From Actinomadura meyerae (lineage in GTDB: Bacteria; Actinomycetota; Actinomycetes; Streptosporangiales; Streptosporangiaceae), in contig NZ_FZOR01000028.1 of assembly GCF_900188445.1 (NCBI RefSeq), positions 1 to 64,000 of the forward strand: DNA of 64,000 nt. Reading direction: 5' to 3'. Positions within the stretch are counted from its first letter, which is position 1, and the number at the start of each line of letters is the position of its first letter. A model generated the notes under the pieces. That model made no database searches. It saw only the letters and a program-made list of their open reading frames with translations, and was not told the DNA's origin. The position numbers and the translations under genes are program-made. Positions 1 to 5,584 of this stretch are shown here, in pieces.

Positions 1-86
1 GTCAGGCCGCCGCGCCGGTCCGCCGTCCAGGTGGGCGCCGTGTCGTGCCGCCGCACGGTCCAGCCGTCGAGCTGTGGTGTGTCCAT
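1..86 (-). CDS. 5' end of an unrecognised gene (partial, runs off the window)
   Basis: A reading frame begins with ATG at 84-86 and runs off the left edge after 28 codons. A purine-rich GGGAGGG lies 6 bases upstream of the ATG, a good ribosome binding site, and the frame starts MDTPQLDGWTVRRHD. It is divergent from the GntR-type gene at 222, and a 7-bp inverted repeat (TGTGGCG at 112-118, CGCCACA at 136-142) lies between them. Too little is visible to assign a function. Confidence 0.5.
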   Translation of the reverse strand, partial: MDTPQLDGWTVRRHDTAPTWTADRRGGL

Positions 87-221
87 CGGGGGTCCCTCCC
101 GAAGTTGGTGATGTGGCGGTCACGCTACGCGGCCTCGCCACACCTGTACACCTCTTAGGACATCCTGCCACTCCGGGCCACCCCTAATGAGCATTAGCGC
201 ACGTCAAATACCGTTTACGGC

Positions 222-488
222 ATGGCGTACGAGTTCCTGGGGCCGGAACCGATCTACCGACAGATCGCCGGCATCCTGCGCTCCCGCATCGCTGATGGCA
301 CCTACCGGCCCGGCTACGCCATCCCGTCCACGTCGGCACTGTGCGAGGAGTTCGGCGTCACCCACCGGACCGTGCGCGCCGCTACCGCCATCCTGGTTGA
401 CGAGGGTCTCCTCGTCGGCGCTGTCGGCCGCGGGATGTTCGTCGCCCGGCCAGAGGACCGCCCGGCCGCCGGCGACGAGCAGGAGTGA
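222..488 (+). CDS. short GntR-family transcriptional regulator (HTH domain only)
   Basis: This 88-residue protein is almost entirely a GntR winged helix-turn-helix (about residues 8-76), with the family hallmarks PIYRQIAGILRSRI near the start and TVRAATAILVDEGLL in the recognition region. It lacks the C-terminal ligand domain of normal GntR proteins (about 230 residues), a form common in actinomycete conjugative elements and phages, where such proteins regulate transfer or replication genes. There is no clear Shine-Dalgarno before the ATG, so leaderless translation is possible. Neighbours to the right are element-type genes. Confident on the fold, not on the target. Confidence 0.85.
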   Translation: MAYEFLGPEPIYRQIAGILRSRIADGTYRPGYAIPSTSALCEEFGVTHRTVRAATAILVDEGLLVGAVGRGMFVARPEDRPAAGDEQE

Positions 489-655
489 CCCGGCAACCCG
501 CGTTGCCGCTCCGGCAAAGCCGCAGGTCAGACCACCTGAGTTGTGCTCATCCATACGCAGGTCGACGGACCAGGCAGAGCCCGGCGCGTTCCGGCTCGGG
601 CACGCGGGCCAACTCGCGCGCCTGTCGCTCAGACGTGGGGGCCGGGAGGCCGTCG

Positions 656-675
656 ACCGTTACCGTGGTAACGGT
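656..675. repeat. 20-bp palindrome ACCGTTACC-GT-GGTAACGGT
   Basis: Perfect 9-bp arms around a 2-base centre. It lies inside the minus-strand gene remnant 547-834, so it may simply be coding sequence, but its GTTAC/GTAAC core recurs at 870-885. A GntR-type operator is conceivable. Confidence 0.4.
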
Positions 676-694
676 CTGAGGGGCGGGGAGCCCG

Positions 695-714
695 GCTGAA
701 ACCATGGTTTCAGC
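695..714. repeat. perfect 20-bp palindrome centred on CCATGG
   Basis: GCTGAAACCATGGTTTCAGC reads the same on both strands with no spacer. It falls in the gene remnant 547-834. Such a long perfect palindrome is rare by chance and could be a protein binding site left from the element. Confidence 0.45.
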
Positions 715-843
715 GAGGTCGGCCGCGCGAACGAGGCTCGTTGCGTACTGCTGCGTGAACCCCCACCGCTCCCGGCAGTAGTCCTCGAAGGTGTCGAACT
801 CGGCCCGGTGCGCCTCCCTTTCAGGGGGTCGCAGACACGCGAA

Positions 844-868
844 CGCCCCCGCCGCGAGGACGGGGGCG
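844..868 (-). terminator. hairpin after the 59-residue gene
   Basis: CGCCCCCG (844-851) and CGGGGGCG (861-868) form an 8-bp GC stem with a 9-base loop, 25 bases beyond the stop of the small gene ending at 893. There is no strong T tract, so it is a probable actinomycete-style terminator. Confidence 0.45.
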
Positions 869-869
869 T

Positions 870-885
870 GGTTACATTTGTAACC
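870..885. repeat. inverted repeat GGTTAC-N4-GTAACC
   Basis: Six-base arms around ATTT, located between the stop of the 59-residue gene and its hairpin. The arms resemble those of the palindrome at 656-675. Confidence 0.35.
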
Positions 886-892
886 GTCGCGG

Positions 893-1072
893 CTACTTCA
901 CCGCCCGCAGCGGGCGCTGGCGCTGAGGCTCCCGGACGGCCTCACCGAGCAGGTCCGCGAGGATCGCCGACAGACGCTCGATGCGGACTTCGGCGCGCTC
1001 CAGTCGCTCGATCAGGTCGGCGTCGCCGGTCCCCAAAATTGTGGGGACGCCTGCCGTCTGCTGGCCGCTCAC
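893..1072 (-). CDS. small protein of 59 residues, unknown function
   Basis: The GTG start (1070-1072) overlaps the stop of the upstream gene as GTGA, the arrangement of translationally coupled genes, and the frame ends in TAG at 893-895. The product is highly charged with a central amphipathic helix (about residues 19-45, rich in Glu, Arg and Leu), which suggests a short coiled coil or dimerisation helix. A hairpin at 844-868 follows. No family is recognised. The overlap and the acidic/basic helix are the only evidence that it is a real gene, but together they are reasonable. Confidence 0.55.
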   Translation of the reverse strand: MSGQQTAGVPTILGTGDADLIERLERAEVRIERLSAILADLLGEAVREPQRQRPLRAVK

Positions 1073-1557
1073 GCGCCGCCCCGCTCGATCTCGACCACCA
1101 GGTCGTAGCAGCGGCAGAGCGCGGCGTGCGCGTGCTCAGCGGCCCGCAGGATCATGTCCTCGTCGGCGGTCGGGCACGCGGCCGACACGGCGCGCAGGCC
1201 GTCGACGGTCGCGTGGACGGCGCCGGTGATCCGCTCGTCGCGGGCGTCGCGGAACTCCCGCTCGATCTCGTCGGCGAGGCGGCCGGCCCGGCGCGCGATG
1301 TCCAGCCGCCGCGCCATGTCGCGCACGCCCGCGGGCTCTCCGTTCGGCCACGTCGCCGACTTCCCGGCGGTCGCGTCGTCGGGGGTGTCCACTGAACACT
1401 CCCCCTGCTCGTCGTCGTCCTGGGCGCGGTAGGCGCGGATCGCGGCGACCTCGGCCGTGACGCCGTACTTGGCGGCCAGCCGGTCGAGCGCCGCCGCGCT
1501 CTCCTCCGGGGTGACGGGCTGCTCGTCGGGGGTGGGGTCGGTAGGCTTGTTGCCCAT
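1069..1557 (-). CDS. hypothetical protein of 162 residues, element-associated
   Basis: The preferred ATG at 1555-1557 has GGAAGGG upstream; the frame is open further back to 1755 but that extension crosses the operator region and is unlikely to be coding. The protein is soluble, acidic in the first 70 residues and helical after about residue 85, with DMARRLDIARRAGRLADEI and a second helical block near the C-terminus. I recognise no domain. It is divergent from the ribbon-helix-helix gene at 1738, with two operator-like repeats between them, and coupled to the 59-residue gene downstream, so the pair probably forms one regulated transcript. Confidence 0.6.
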   Translation of the reverse strand: MGNKPTDPTPDEQPVTPEESAAALDRLAAKYGVTAEVAAIRAYRAQDDDEQGECSVDTPDDATAGKSATWPNGEPAGVRDMARRLDIARRAGRLADEIEREFRDARDERITGAVHATVDGLRAVSAACPTADEDMILRAAEHAHAALCRCYDLVVEIERGGA

Positions 1558-1651
1558 GGCAGGAGGCCCTTCCTGTCTAGGCCCCGGCCGGTGCGCTACC
1601 ACCGCGTCCGGGGCCGCCCTGTTTGCAAGCATGATGCCTGCTAGACCACAG

Positions 1652-1669
1652 TTTGTGGATAGCCACACG
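1652..1669. promoter_or_regulatory. operator-like repeat, copy 1 (TTTGTGGATAGCCACACG)
   Basis: An 18-bp sequence containing the inverted repeat TGTGG-ATAG-CCACA. An identical copy lies at 1710-1727. Both are in the divergent intergenic region before the ribbon-helix-helix gene, the usual place for an autoregulatory RHH operator. Confidence 0.65.
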
Positions 1670-1709
1670 ATAAGTCCGACTAGACCAGAACGCAAGAGGT
1701 CGGGCACCA

Positions 1710-1727
1710 TTTGTGGATAGCCACACG
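1710..1727. promoter_or_regulatory. operator-like repeat, copy 2 (TTTGTGGATAGCCACACG)
   Basis: Identical to 1652-1669 and 58 bp away from it. It abuts the ribosome binding site GGGAGG (1727-1732) of the RHH gene, so bound protein would block translation initiation or transcription of that gene. Confidence 0.65.
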
Positions 1728-1737
1728 GGAGGTGCTC

Positions 1738-1908
1738 ATGGCGGACGACCGCCACAAGGACAAGGTCCGCGGCATCCGGATGCCTGACGGGCGGTGGGAA
1801 GCGGTAAAGGACAAGGCCAAGCGCGACGGGACCTCGGCGAACGAAGTCGTGAACGATGCCGTCGAGAAGGAGTTGCGGCGCGACGCCCGCAAGCGCAAGA
1901 AGGACTAG
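1738..1908 (+). CDS. ribbon-helix-helix (Arc/CopG-type) DNA-binding protein
   Basis: A 56-residue basic protein starting at ATG 1738 behind GGGAGG. The pattern RGIRMPDGRWEAVKDKAKRDG followed by a second helix ending in AVEKEL is a classic ribbon-helix-helix: a beta strand that enters the DNA major groove and two helices for dimerisation; the C-terminus is a Lys/Arg-rich tail. Such proteins act as repressors or antitoxins in plasmids and integrative elements. The duplicated TGTGG-N4-CCACA sites directly upstream make autoregulation likely. No toxin gene is visible beside it. Confidence 0.8.
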   Translation: MADDRHKDKVRGIRMPDGRWEAVKDKAKRDGTSANEVVNDAVEKELRRDARKRKKD

Positions 1909-1941
1909 GGGCCAACCTCGCAGGTCACCAGGGGAGTGGCA

Positions 1942-1965
1942 TGTAGCAACGCGTGTAGCAACGCG
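1942..1965. repeat. 12-bp tandem repeat (TGTAGCAACGCG twice)
   Basis: Two perfect head-to-tail copies between the RHH gene and the tRNA-Arg fragment. On the opposite strand each reads CGCGTTGCTACA, close to the TTGCTAACA motif on the integrase side of the fragment, so it may be an arm-type integrase binding site. Confidence 0.5.
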
Positions 1966-2056
1966 GCGAGGTTCGCGAGAGTCCCGTGAGGTTCACTGAC
2001 GGACGTTCCCGCAGGTCACAGACTTGCACGAACCTCGGCGAACCTCTCGCCTAGGG

Positions 2057-2100
2057 CTACGGATCAGAAGGTTAGGGGTTCGAATCCCTTCGGGTGCGCC
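2057..2100 (+). other. 3' half of tRNA-Arg(ACG): attachment site of an integrative element
   Basis: The 44 bases from the anticodon loop (CTACGGA, anticodon ACG) through the 3' anticodon stem, T arm (GGTTCGAATCC) and acceptor strand (CGGGTGCGCC) match the 3' half of actinomycete tRNA-Arg(ACG). The 5' half (D arm and acceptor 5' strand) is absent upstream, and no CCA is encoded. An isolated tRNA 3' end next to a tyrosine integrase gene is the standard signature of an attL/attR site made by site-specific integration. The intact tRNA should lie at the other end of the element, outside this window. Confidence 0.8.
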
Positions 2101-2106
2101 CAGGTC

Positions 2107-2141
2107 AAAGCCCCCTTGCGATCTTCCGCAAGGGGGCTTTT
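2107..2141 (+). terminator. rho-independent terminator following the tRNA-Arg fragment
   Basis: A perfect 14-bp stem AAAGCCCCCTTGCG / CGCAAGGGGGCTTT with loop ATCTTC, ending in TTTT. It was presumably the terminator of the tRNA gene. A close relative lies at 4041-4071. Confidence 0.85.
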
Positions 2142-2160
2142 GCTAACGGTCTTGCTAACA
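2141..2160. promoter_or_regulatory. paired TGCTAAC direct repeats (candidate integrase arm sites)
   Basis: TGCTAAC-N5-TGCTAACA, located between the attachment core and the end of the integrase gene, where lambda-type integrases have arm-type sites. The same pair with the same 5-base spacing is found at 3953-3972. Confidence 0.55.
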
Positions 2161-2171
2161 GGGCATCTGAT

Positions 2172-2939
2172 CTAGGCGGCGTCCTCCACTCGCTTGGCGA
2201 AGATCTCGGCTGCCTCCACGAGCTGCTGATTGACGACGTGTGCGTAGACCCGGAGCGTGATGGACGGGTCAGCGTGGCCGAGTCGAGCGGCCACGACGTG
2301 GACGGGGACGCCCGCCAGGAGGAGAGTCGTTGCGTGGATGTGGCGGAGGTCGTGGAGCCGAGCGTGCGCAGGGGGTTCGGCCGGTGACGTCCCGTCCTTG
2401 GGTGCGTTGTGGAGCTTGATCAGGGACGTCATGAGGGATGAGACGGTGTCGGGGTGGACGGGTTCGCCCCATCCGGTGGCGAAGACGTAGCCGTCGGTTT
2501 CTTTGTCGGCGCCCTTCCAGGACTTGCCGAGCTTGAGCTTGTCGCCGAGTTGGCGCCTGCGGTGTGCCTTGAGGACGTCGACCGTCCCGGCATCGGGGCT
2601 GACCGTGCGGGACCGGCCGCTCTTGGTCGTGCCTTCGATGCGCTCGCCGGCGATGAACGAGGCCGAGCCCTTGATATGCACGGTTGCGCCGTCGAGGTCG
2701 ACATCACGCCACCGCAGGTGAAGCAGTTCCCCGCGCCGAGCACCGGAGTACGCGGCCAGGTGGTAGAAGGCGGAGAGCCGGTGAGTCTCGGCGACCTTGA
2801 GGAAGGCCCGCAGCATCGCAGGCGTCCAGATCTCACCGGGTTCGGCAGGGCGCATCCGAGGCCGCTTAGCGCGCTCGACCGGGTTGGACGGTATGACCTG
2901 GTCGACCAGCACGGCGTCACCGAACGCCTTACGAAGCAC
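2172..2939 (-). pseudogene. tyrosine recombinase/integrase lacking its N-terminal domain
   Basis: The 255 residues from the GTG at 2937-2939 hold a full phage-integrase catalytic domain: Arg in SGARRGELLHL, Lys in TTKSGRSR, H-x-x-R in LHDLRHIHAT, His in RLGHADPS and the nucleophile Tyr in RVYAHV. The frame stays open upstream and still shows LSPRTVAYVHAV, the end of the core-binding domain, but before about 2985 the similarity stops; normal actinomycete integrases have about 150 more residues there. The stop lies 12 bases from the candidate arm sites and 72 from the tRNA-Arg core. Integration activity is therefore doubtful; the gene is best seen as a decayed integrase. Confidence 0.8.
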
Positions 2940-3072
2940 CGCGTGGACGTAGGCGACCGTCCGAGGCGAGAGCCCGGTGCCGCGCCGTCCGCCGGGGCAA
3001 CCGCGCCCGGCTCTGCGCGCCGGGCATGCGGCCTGTTCCGTCCGGTCCCGCCGCGCAGCCCGGCCGAGGCCG

Positions 3073-3106
3073 CCCCTAGTACGACCTGTCGTTGTCGTAC
3101 TAGGGG
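3073..3106. terminator. long perfect hairpin between the lipoprotein gene and integrase debris
   Basis: CCCCTAGTACGAC (3073-3085) and GTCGTACTAGGGG (3094-3106) are perfect 13-bp arms with an 8-base loop. It begins 16 bases after the stop of the minus-strand lipoprotein gene, so it can serve as that gene's terminator although no T tract follows. Confidence 0.6.
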
Positions 3107-3121
3107 GCCCTCCGGTCTGCC

Positions 3122-3505
3122 TCAGACTTCGCTGCTGTCCGACATCGTGACGACGACCTTGTCCCGGTCGACCGACCTGATCGAGAACAACGGGCTGGTG
3201 GCGGTCTGGACTTCACTGGCATCCGTCCGGACCATGAGCGGGGTGCCCTCGATTTCAAACGTGATCTGGTCGGTCTCCTCGTTGACCTGCACCAGCACGA
3301 ACTCGGTGCCGAGAACCACAGCGCGAGACTTGCCCTCACCGCGTTCGAAGGTCACCGTGCAGGGAGACTTCTCGCCTCCCCAAAGTTTGCGTGCGCAGTC
3401 GATGTCGGCGTCCGTGGTCGCGCCACCGCAACCAGCCGCACCCAGGACGAGCGAGAGACCCGTCAATGCCAGTACACGTCGAAGCCCGGCCCATGGAGAG
3501 GTCAC
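3122..3505 (-). CDS. small secreted lipoprotein, unknown function
   Basis: The frame starts at GTG 3503-3505 (a TTG three codons earlier is possible). It has a Lys/Arg-poor but typical lipoprotein signal: a hydrophobic run ALTGLSLVLGAAGC ending in a lipobox with Cys near residue 26. The mature part (about 100 residues) has two further Cys residues and a beta-rich pattern (VVVLGTEFVLVQV-like strands), but no recognised domain. It stands alone between debris of an integrase and of a dihydrofolate reductase, so it may have come with the element. Exported, membrane-anchored location is a firm inference; role unknown. Confidence 0.65.
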   Translation of the reverse strand: MTSPWAGLRRVLALTGLSLVLGAAGCGGATTDADIDCARKLWGGEKSPCTVTFERGEGKSRAVVLGTEFVLVQVNEETDQITFEIEGTPLMVRTDASEVQTATSPLFSIRSVDRDKVVVTMSDSSEV

Positions 3506-3539
3506 AAGGAGCAAGTCTCGTCATCGTCGATCGCTCACG

Positions 3540-3795
3540 TCAATCGGCGGATGCCGAGTCCGGCCGATCCCAGGTCACGAAACGATGGTGCAGCCCGTTC
3601 TCCGACTCCTGCCAGGGCCCGACGGAGTCCGGTGCGCGACCCACGTCCGGCGCGTGGGTGTCCCCGTCGAACACCTCCCGGATCTCGGTGACGACGATCC
3701 GATTCGCGAACGGTAGCGCCGCCTCGTACACACCCGCGCCACCGATCACCCACAGGTCTCCGGACACCGCATCGGTGCTCACGGGGATCAAGCCA
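3540..3795 (-). pseudogene. C-terminal fragment of dihydrofolate reductase
   Basis: The minus strand encodes DLWVIGGAGVYEAALP, IVVTEI and FDGDTHAP, then GLHHRFVTW near the end. These match the C-terminal half of bacterial dihydrofolate reductase (the W-V-I-G-G-x-x-V-Y block, the T-E-I strand and the G-D-T-x-x-P turn). The N-terminal half with the folate and NADPH pockets is missing: upstream residues such as RARPTPGLIP do not resemble the family and the frame simply runs on into unrelated sequence up to 4103. About 75 codons of real similarity remain. It cannot be functional and probably marks a recombination boundary. Confidence 0.75.
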
Positions 3796-3859
3796 GGGGT
3801 TGGACGTGCCCGAAGCGGGGGCTTCGCAGCCTGCTTCGCAGCCCCCAGCCCCCCGCGAG

Positions 3860-3927
3860 CCGGAGCACTCATTCGCGCGAATCTGTCTGTCGCACCGTCT
3901 CGCCGTTCGCGCGAATGAGCACTCCGG
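3860..3927. repeat. 22-bp inverted repeat with 24-base centre
   Basis: Left arm 3860-3881 begins CCGGAGCACTCATTCGCG; the right arm 3906-3927 is its reverse complement except for two adjacent mismatches. The length is well beyond a normal terminator stem and no T run follows, so it may be the end structure or a small non-autonomous element. Confidence 0.6.
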
Positions 3928-3952
3928 ACCGTGGTGAAGGTGCGCGGGGGAG

Positions 3953-3972
3953 TGCTAACGCGAGTGCTAACA
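3953..3972. promoter_or_regulatory. second TGCTAAC-N5-TGCTAACA pair
   Basis: Same motif, spacing and orientation as 2141-2160. Its presence beside a second copy of the terminator (4041-4071) suggests that this was also part of an attachment region. Confidence 0.5.
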
Positions 3973-4040
3973 ACGACCCCGGACGATCTTGGACGGGTGT
4001 GGAACCGGGGGCCGACTAGGAGGGCTCCACAGCAGGTCAG

Positions 4041-4071
4041 AGCCCCCTTGCGGTCGTGCAAGGGGGCTTTT
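4041..4071 (+). terminator. rho-independent terminator related to the one after tRNA-Arg
   Basis: AGCCCCCTTGC (4041-4051) pairs with GCAAGGGGGCT (4058-4068), loop GGTCGT, followed by TTT. It is preceded by CAGGTCAG, as the terminator at 2107 is preceded by CAGGTCAA, but no tRNA sequence precedes it here. Confidence 0.8.
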
Positions 4072-4310
4072 GCGTGCCCATGGGGGTCACGAGCGCCGAT
4101 CACGCCCCGCAGAGGGCGCCTGCGTCGGCGTCAGCGAGGCTCCCGAGTGCTGCCGCAGCTCATGGGGATGCCAGTGCCCGAGGCCCGCCCGCTCACTCGC
4201 TTGCGAAGATCAGCCCGTGAGGCTGCCACAACGACGGGCAGGACGGCCCCGAGGATGCAGGCGAGCCTGCGGCGGCTGCCTACTCGCAAGAGGTGGTGCG
4301 GGACCTCGGT

Positions 4311-4706
4311 TCAGGCCGAGGTGCTGACTCCCACCGCCCAGACGGCGGCGATCGCCAGCAACATGACGATCATGGAGGTCACGATCCAGGTCATTGTGCC
4401 CCCGCCCACTTTCGTGGTCGGGTCCTCGACCCATCGGTAGTAATCGCGGGTGATCTGCCGTCGGATCGGGGCGAGCATCACCGGGAACATGATCATGACT
4501 GCCACGTACAGGTACAGAGTCTCGGCCAGTGTGTGGCTCTGGGCGAGACCTCGCGCGCCGACCGCGATGATGCCGATGGCCGGGAGCCAGAACTGCTTCC
4601 TCCGGTACTCCGGTATCTGGATGATCCACTGCATGGCGCCGAGATTGACGAGGGTGGCCCCCACCGCGATCAGTACCCATGCGCCGGTGGGCAGCGACAA
4701 GAACAC
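4311..4706 (-). CDS. small integral membrane protein, unknown function
   Basis: A 131-residue protein with a GTG start and AAAGGGG at a proper distance. Four hydrophobic segments are visible at about residues 8-28, 40-55, 62-82 and 107-126, separated by short basic loops (YRRKQF, PIRRQITRDYYR), so it should sit in the cytoplasmic membrane with few external residues. No conserved family motif is recognised. It is monocistronic, flanked by the element junction on one side and by a short hairpin on the other (AACCCCATGAG at 4728-4738 with CTCATAGGGTT at 4747-4757). Confidence 0.65.
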   Translation of the reverse strand: MFLSLPTGAWVLIAVGATLVNLGAMQWIIQIPEYRRKQFWLPAIGIIAVGARGLAQSHTLAETLYLYVAVMIMFPVMLAPIRRQITRDYYRWVEDPTTKVGGGTMTWIVTSMIVMLLAIAAVWAVGVSTSA

Positions 4707-5010
4707 AGGAAGCCCCTTTCAAGCCTGAACCCCATGAGCCTCAACACTCATAGGGTTCCGGCCAGTATGCCGACGAGCAGTGGCCCCCGATCGATGGCGC
4801 CCGCCGGGTTGCACCTCTGCGATGCGATGCTCTGGCTCCGCAGCCCCGCACCAGGCATCTCACGTCAGGCACCTCCCGTGTCACGCACGTCCTGAGCACC
4901 GGGTGCCATGCAAATCATGCGGGCGTGACCGGCCGTTCTTGGCCGTTCCCATACCTCGATGAGCCCTTCGCTGGCACAATCCCAAGACCTCCGGGCGATC
5001 GGGAGTGGGT
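4707..5010. other. intergenic region, nothing clear besides a weak hairpin
   Basis: About 300 bases between two divergent small membrane protein genes. Only the imperfect hairpin at 4728-4757 stands out; promoters for both genes presumably lie here but no convincing -10/-35 pair is seen. Confidence 0.4.
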
Positions 5011-5406
5011 ATGGTCTGGGCCATTGTCGAGCGGTTCACCGGCGTAGTCTTTCTGCTCGTCGTCCTGCCGGACTACCTCAAGGGACGCCACCTGGCCCGC
5101 CACGGAGTACGCACTCGTGCCGAGGTCGGCGCGATGTATGAGCGGTACTCCCTCCGGCGGCGCGGGACGCTGCGGAAGTACGACTTGACCTTCACCACCG
5201 CCGACGGCACCAGCATCACGATCCGCCATGAACCCGACCGCGTCCTGGAGGGAGGCTGGGAGCCCATCGTCTACGACCCCAAGCACCCCAAGGATCTCCT
5301 CCTGGCCTCCGAGGTTCCCCCTAATCCCATCTACGTCTACGGCGGCATCGCCTGCACCATTTTCTTCGCGGTCTTCCCTCCGTCCGTGTTCGCGACTCTG
5401 GGGTGA
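5011..5406 (+). CDS. DUF3592-like membrane protein
   Basis: A 131-residue protein from ATG 5011, with GGGAGTGGG just upstream (a GTG at 5005 is an alternative). One hydrophobic helix lies at about residues 8-26 and a second at 104-125. Between them is a soluble segment with TRAEVGAMYERYS, an R-x-x-YDLTF strand and PIVYDPKHPKD, the arrangement of DUF3592 proteins, which place a small beta domain between two membrane helices. Function of that family is unknown. It stands alone. Confidence 0.6.
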   Translation: MVWAIVERFTGVVFLLVVLPDYLKGRHLARHGVRTRAEVGAMYERYSLRRRGTLRKYDLTFTTADGTSITIRHEPDRVLEGGWEPIVYDPKHPKDLLLASEVPPNPIYVYGGIACTIFFAVFPPSVFATLG

Positions 5407-5455
5407 CCGCGATGGCCGACCTGCGGCGGCGTCCTTGAGTCGGCTGTGTGTCTAG

Positions 5456-5575
5456 AGGGCTCAGCATCGGACTGCTTGTGTCAGAAGCCTCATCTGGAAG
5501 GCCGCCGCGACCGATCCGGCCATCGATCCCGATGACCCGAAGAACGCCTGGGGCGAGCTGGTCACGGATCTCTGA
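5456..5575 (+). pseudogene. possible C-terminal remnant of a lost gene
   Basis: A 39-codon open stretch between stops ends with LIWKAAATDPAIDPDD, then NAWGELVTDL and TGA. The composition (acidic, no start codon, regular coding bias) looks like the end of a real protein rather than random frame, but the rest is missing upstream. No family recognised. Weak evidence. Confidence 0.25.
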
Positions 5576-5584
5576 GCGCCTGGC

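Larger units (their letters stand above)
547..834 (-). pseudogene. remnant of an actinophage/plasmid-type protein with the F-D-T-F-E-D-Y-C-R-E-R-W-G motif
   Basis: Read on the minus strand this 95-codon open stretch contains FDTFEDYCRERWGF, then a helix-rich segment and TSERQARELARVPEPER. I recognise this combination from small DNA-binding-type proteins on actinomycete plasmids and phages, which normally have about 40 more N-terminal residues and a longer C-terminus. Here there is no ATG, GTG or TTG between the upstream in-frame stop near 898 and the conserved part (only a CTG at 832-834), and the C-terminus ends abruptly after the family motif. The frame therefore looks like a gene fragment cut at both ends. 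Family assignment is from memory of the motif. Confidence 0.55.
3796..4310. other. gene-free junction region with inverted repeats
   Basis: No convincing gene is seen in these 515 bases. They hold a GGGGGCT/AGCCCCC hairpin near 3817-3846, the 22-bp inverted repeat at 3860-3927, the TGCTAAC pair at 3953-3972 and the terminator at 4041-4071. A short stretch near 4192 (ACTCGCTTGCGAAGATC) resembles the sequence at the 3' end of the integrase gene near 2188 with one base missing. Confidence 0.5.

Noticed and set aside
656..714. Palindromes treated as firm GntR operators
   Set aside because: They lie in a coding remnant and far from the GntR gene start, so they are kept only as repeats.
1069..1755. 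Longer start for the 162-residue protein at 1755
   Set aside because: The extension would read through both RHH operators and into the RHH gene, and has no protein-like pattern; the ATG at 1557 has a ribosome binding site.
4021..4071. Second tRNA gene before the terminator at 4041
   Set aside because: No T arm or acceptor pattern is present upstream of that hairpin.
4185..4240. Second copy of the integrase 3' end near 4192
   Set aside because: Only 17 bases match well; the translated frame does not continue, so it is not annotated as a fragment.
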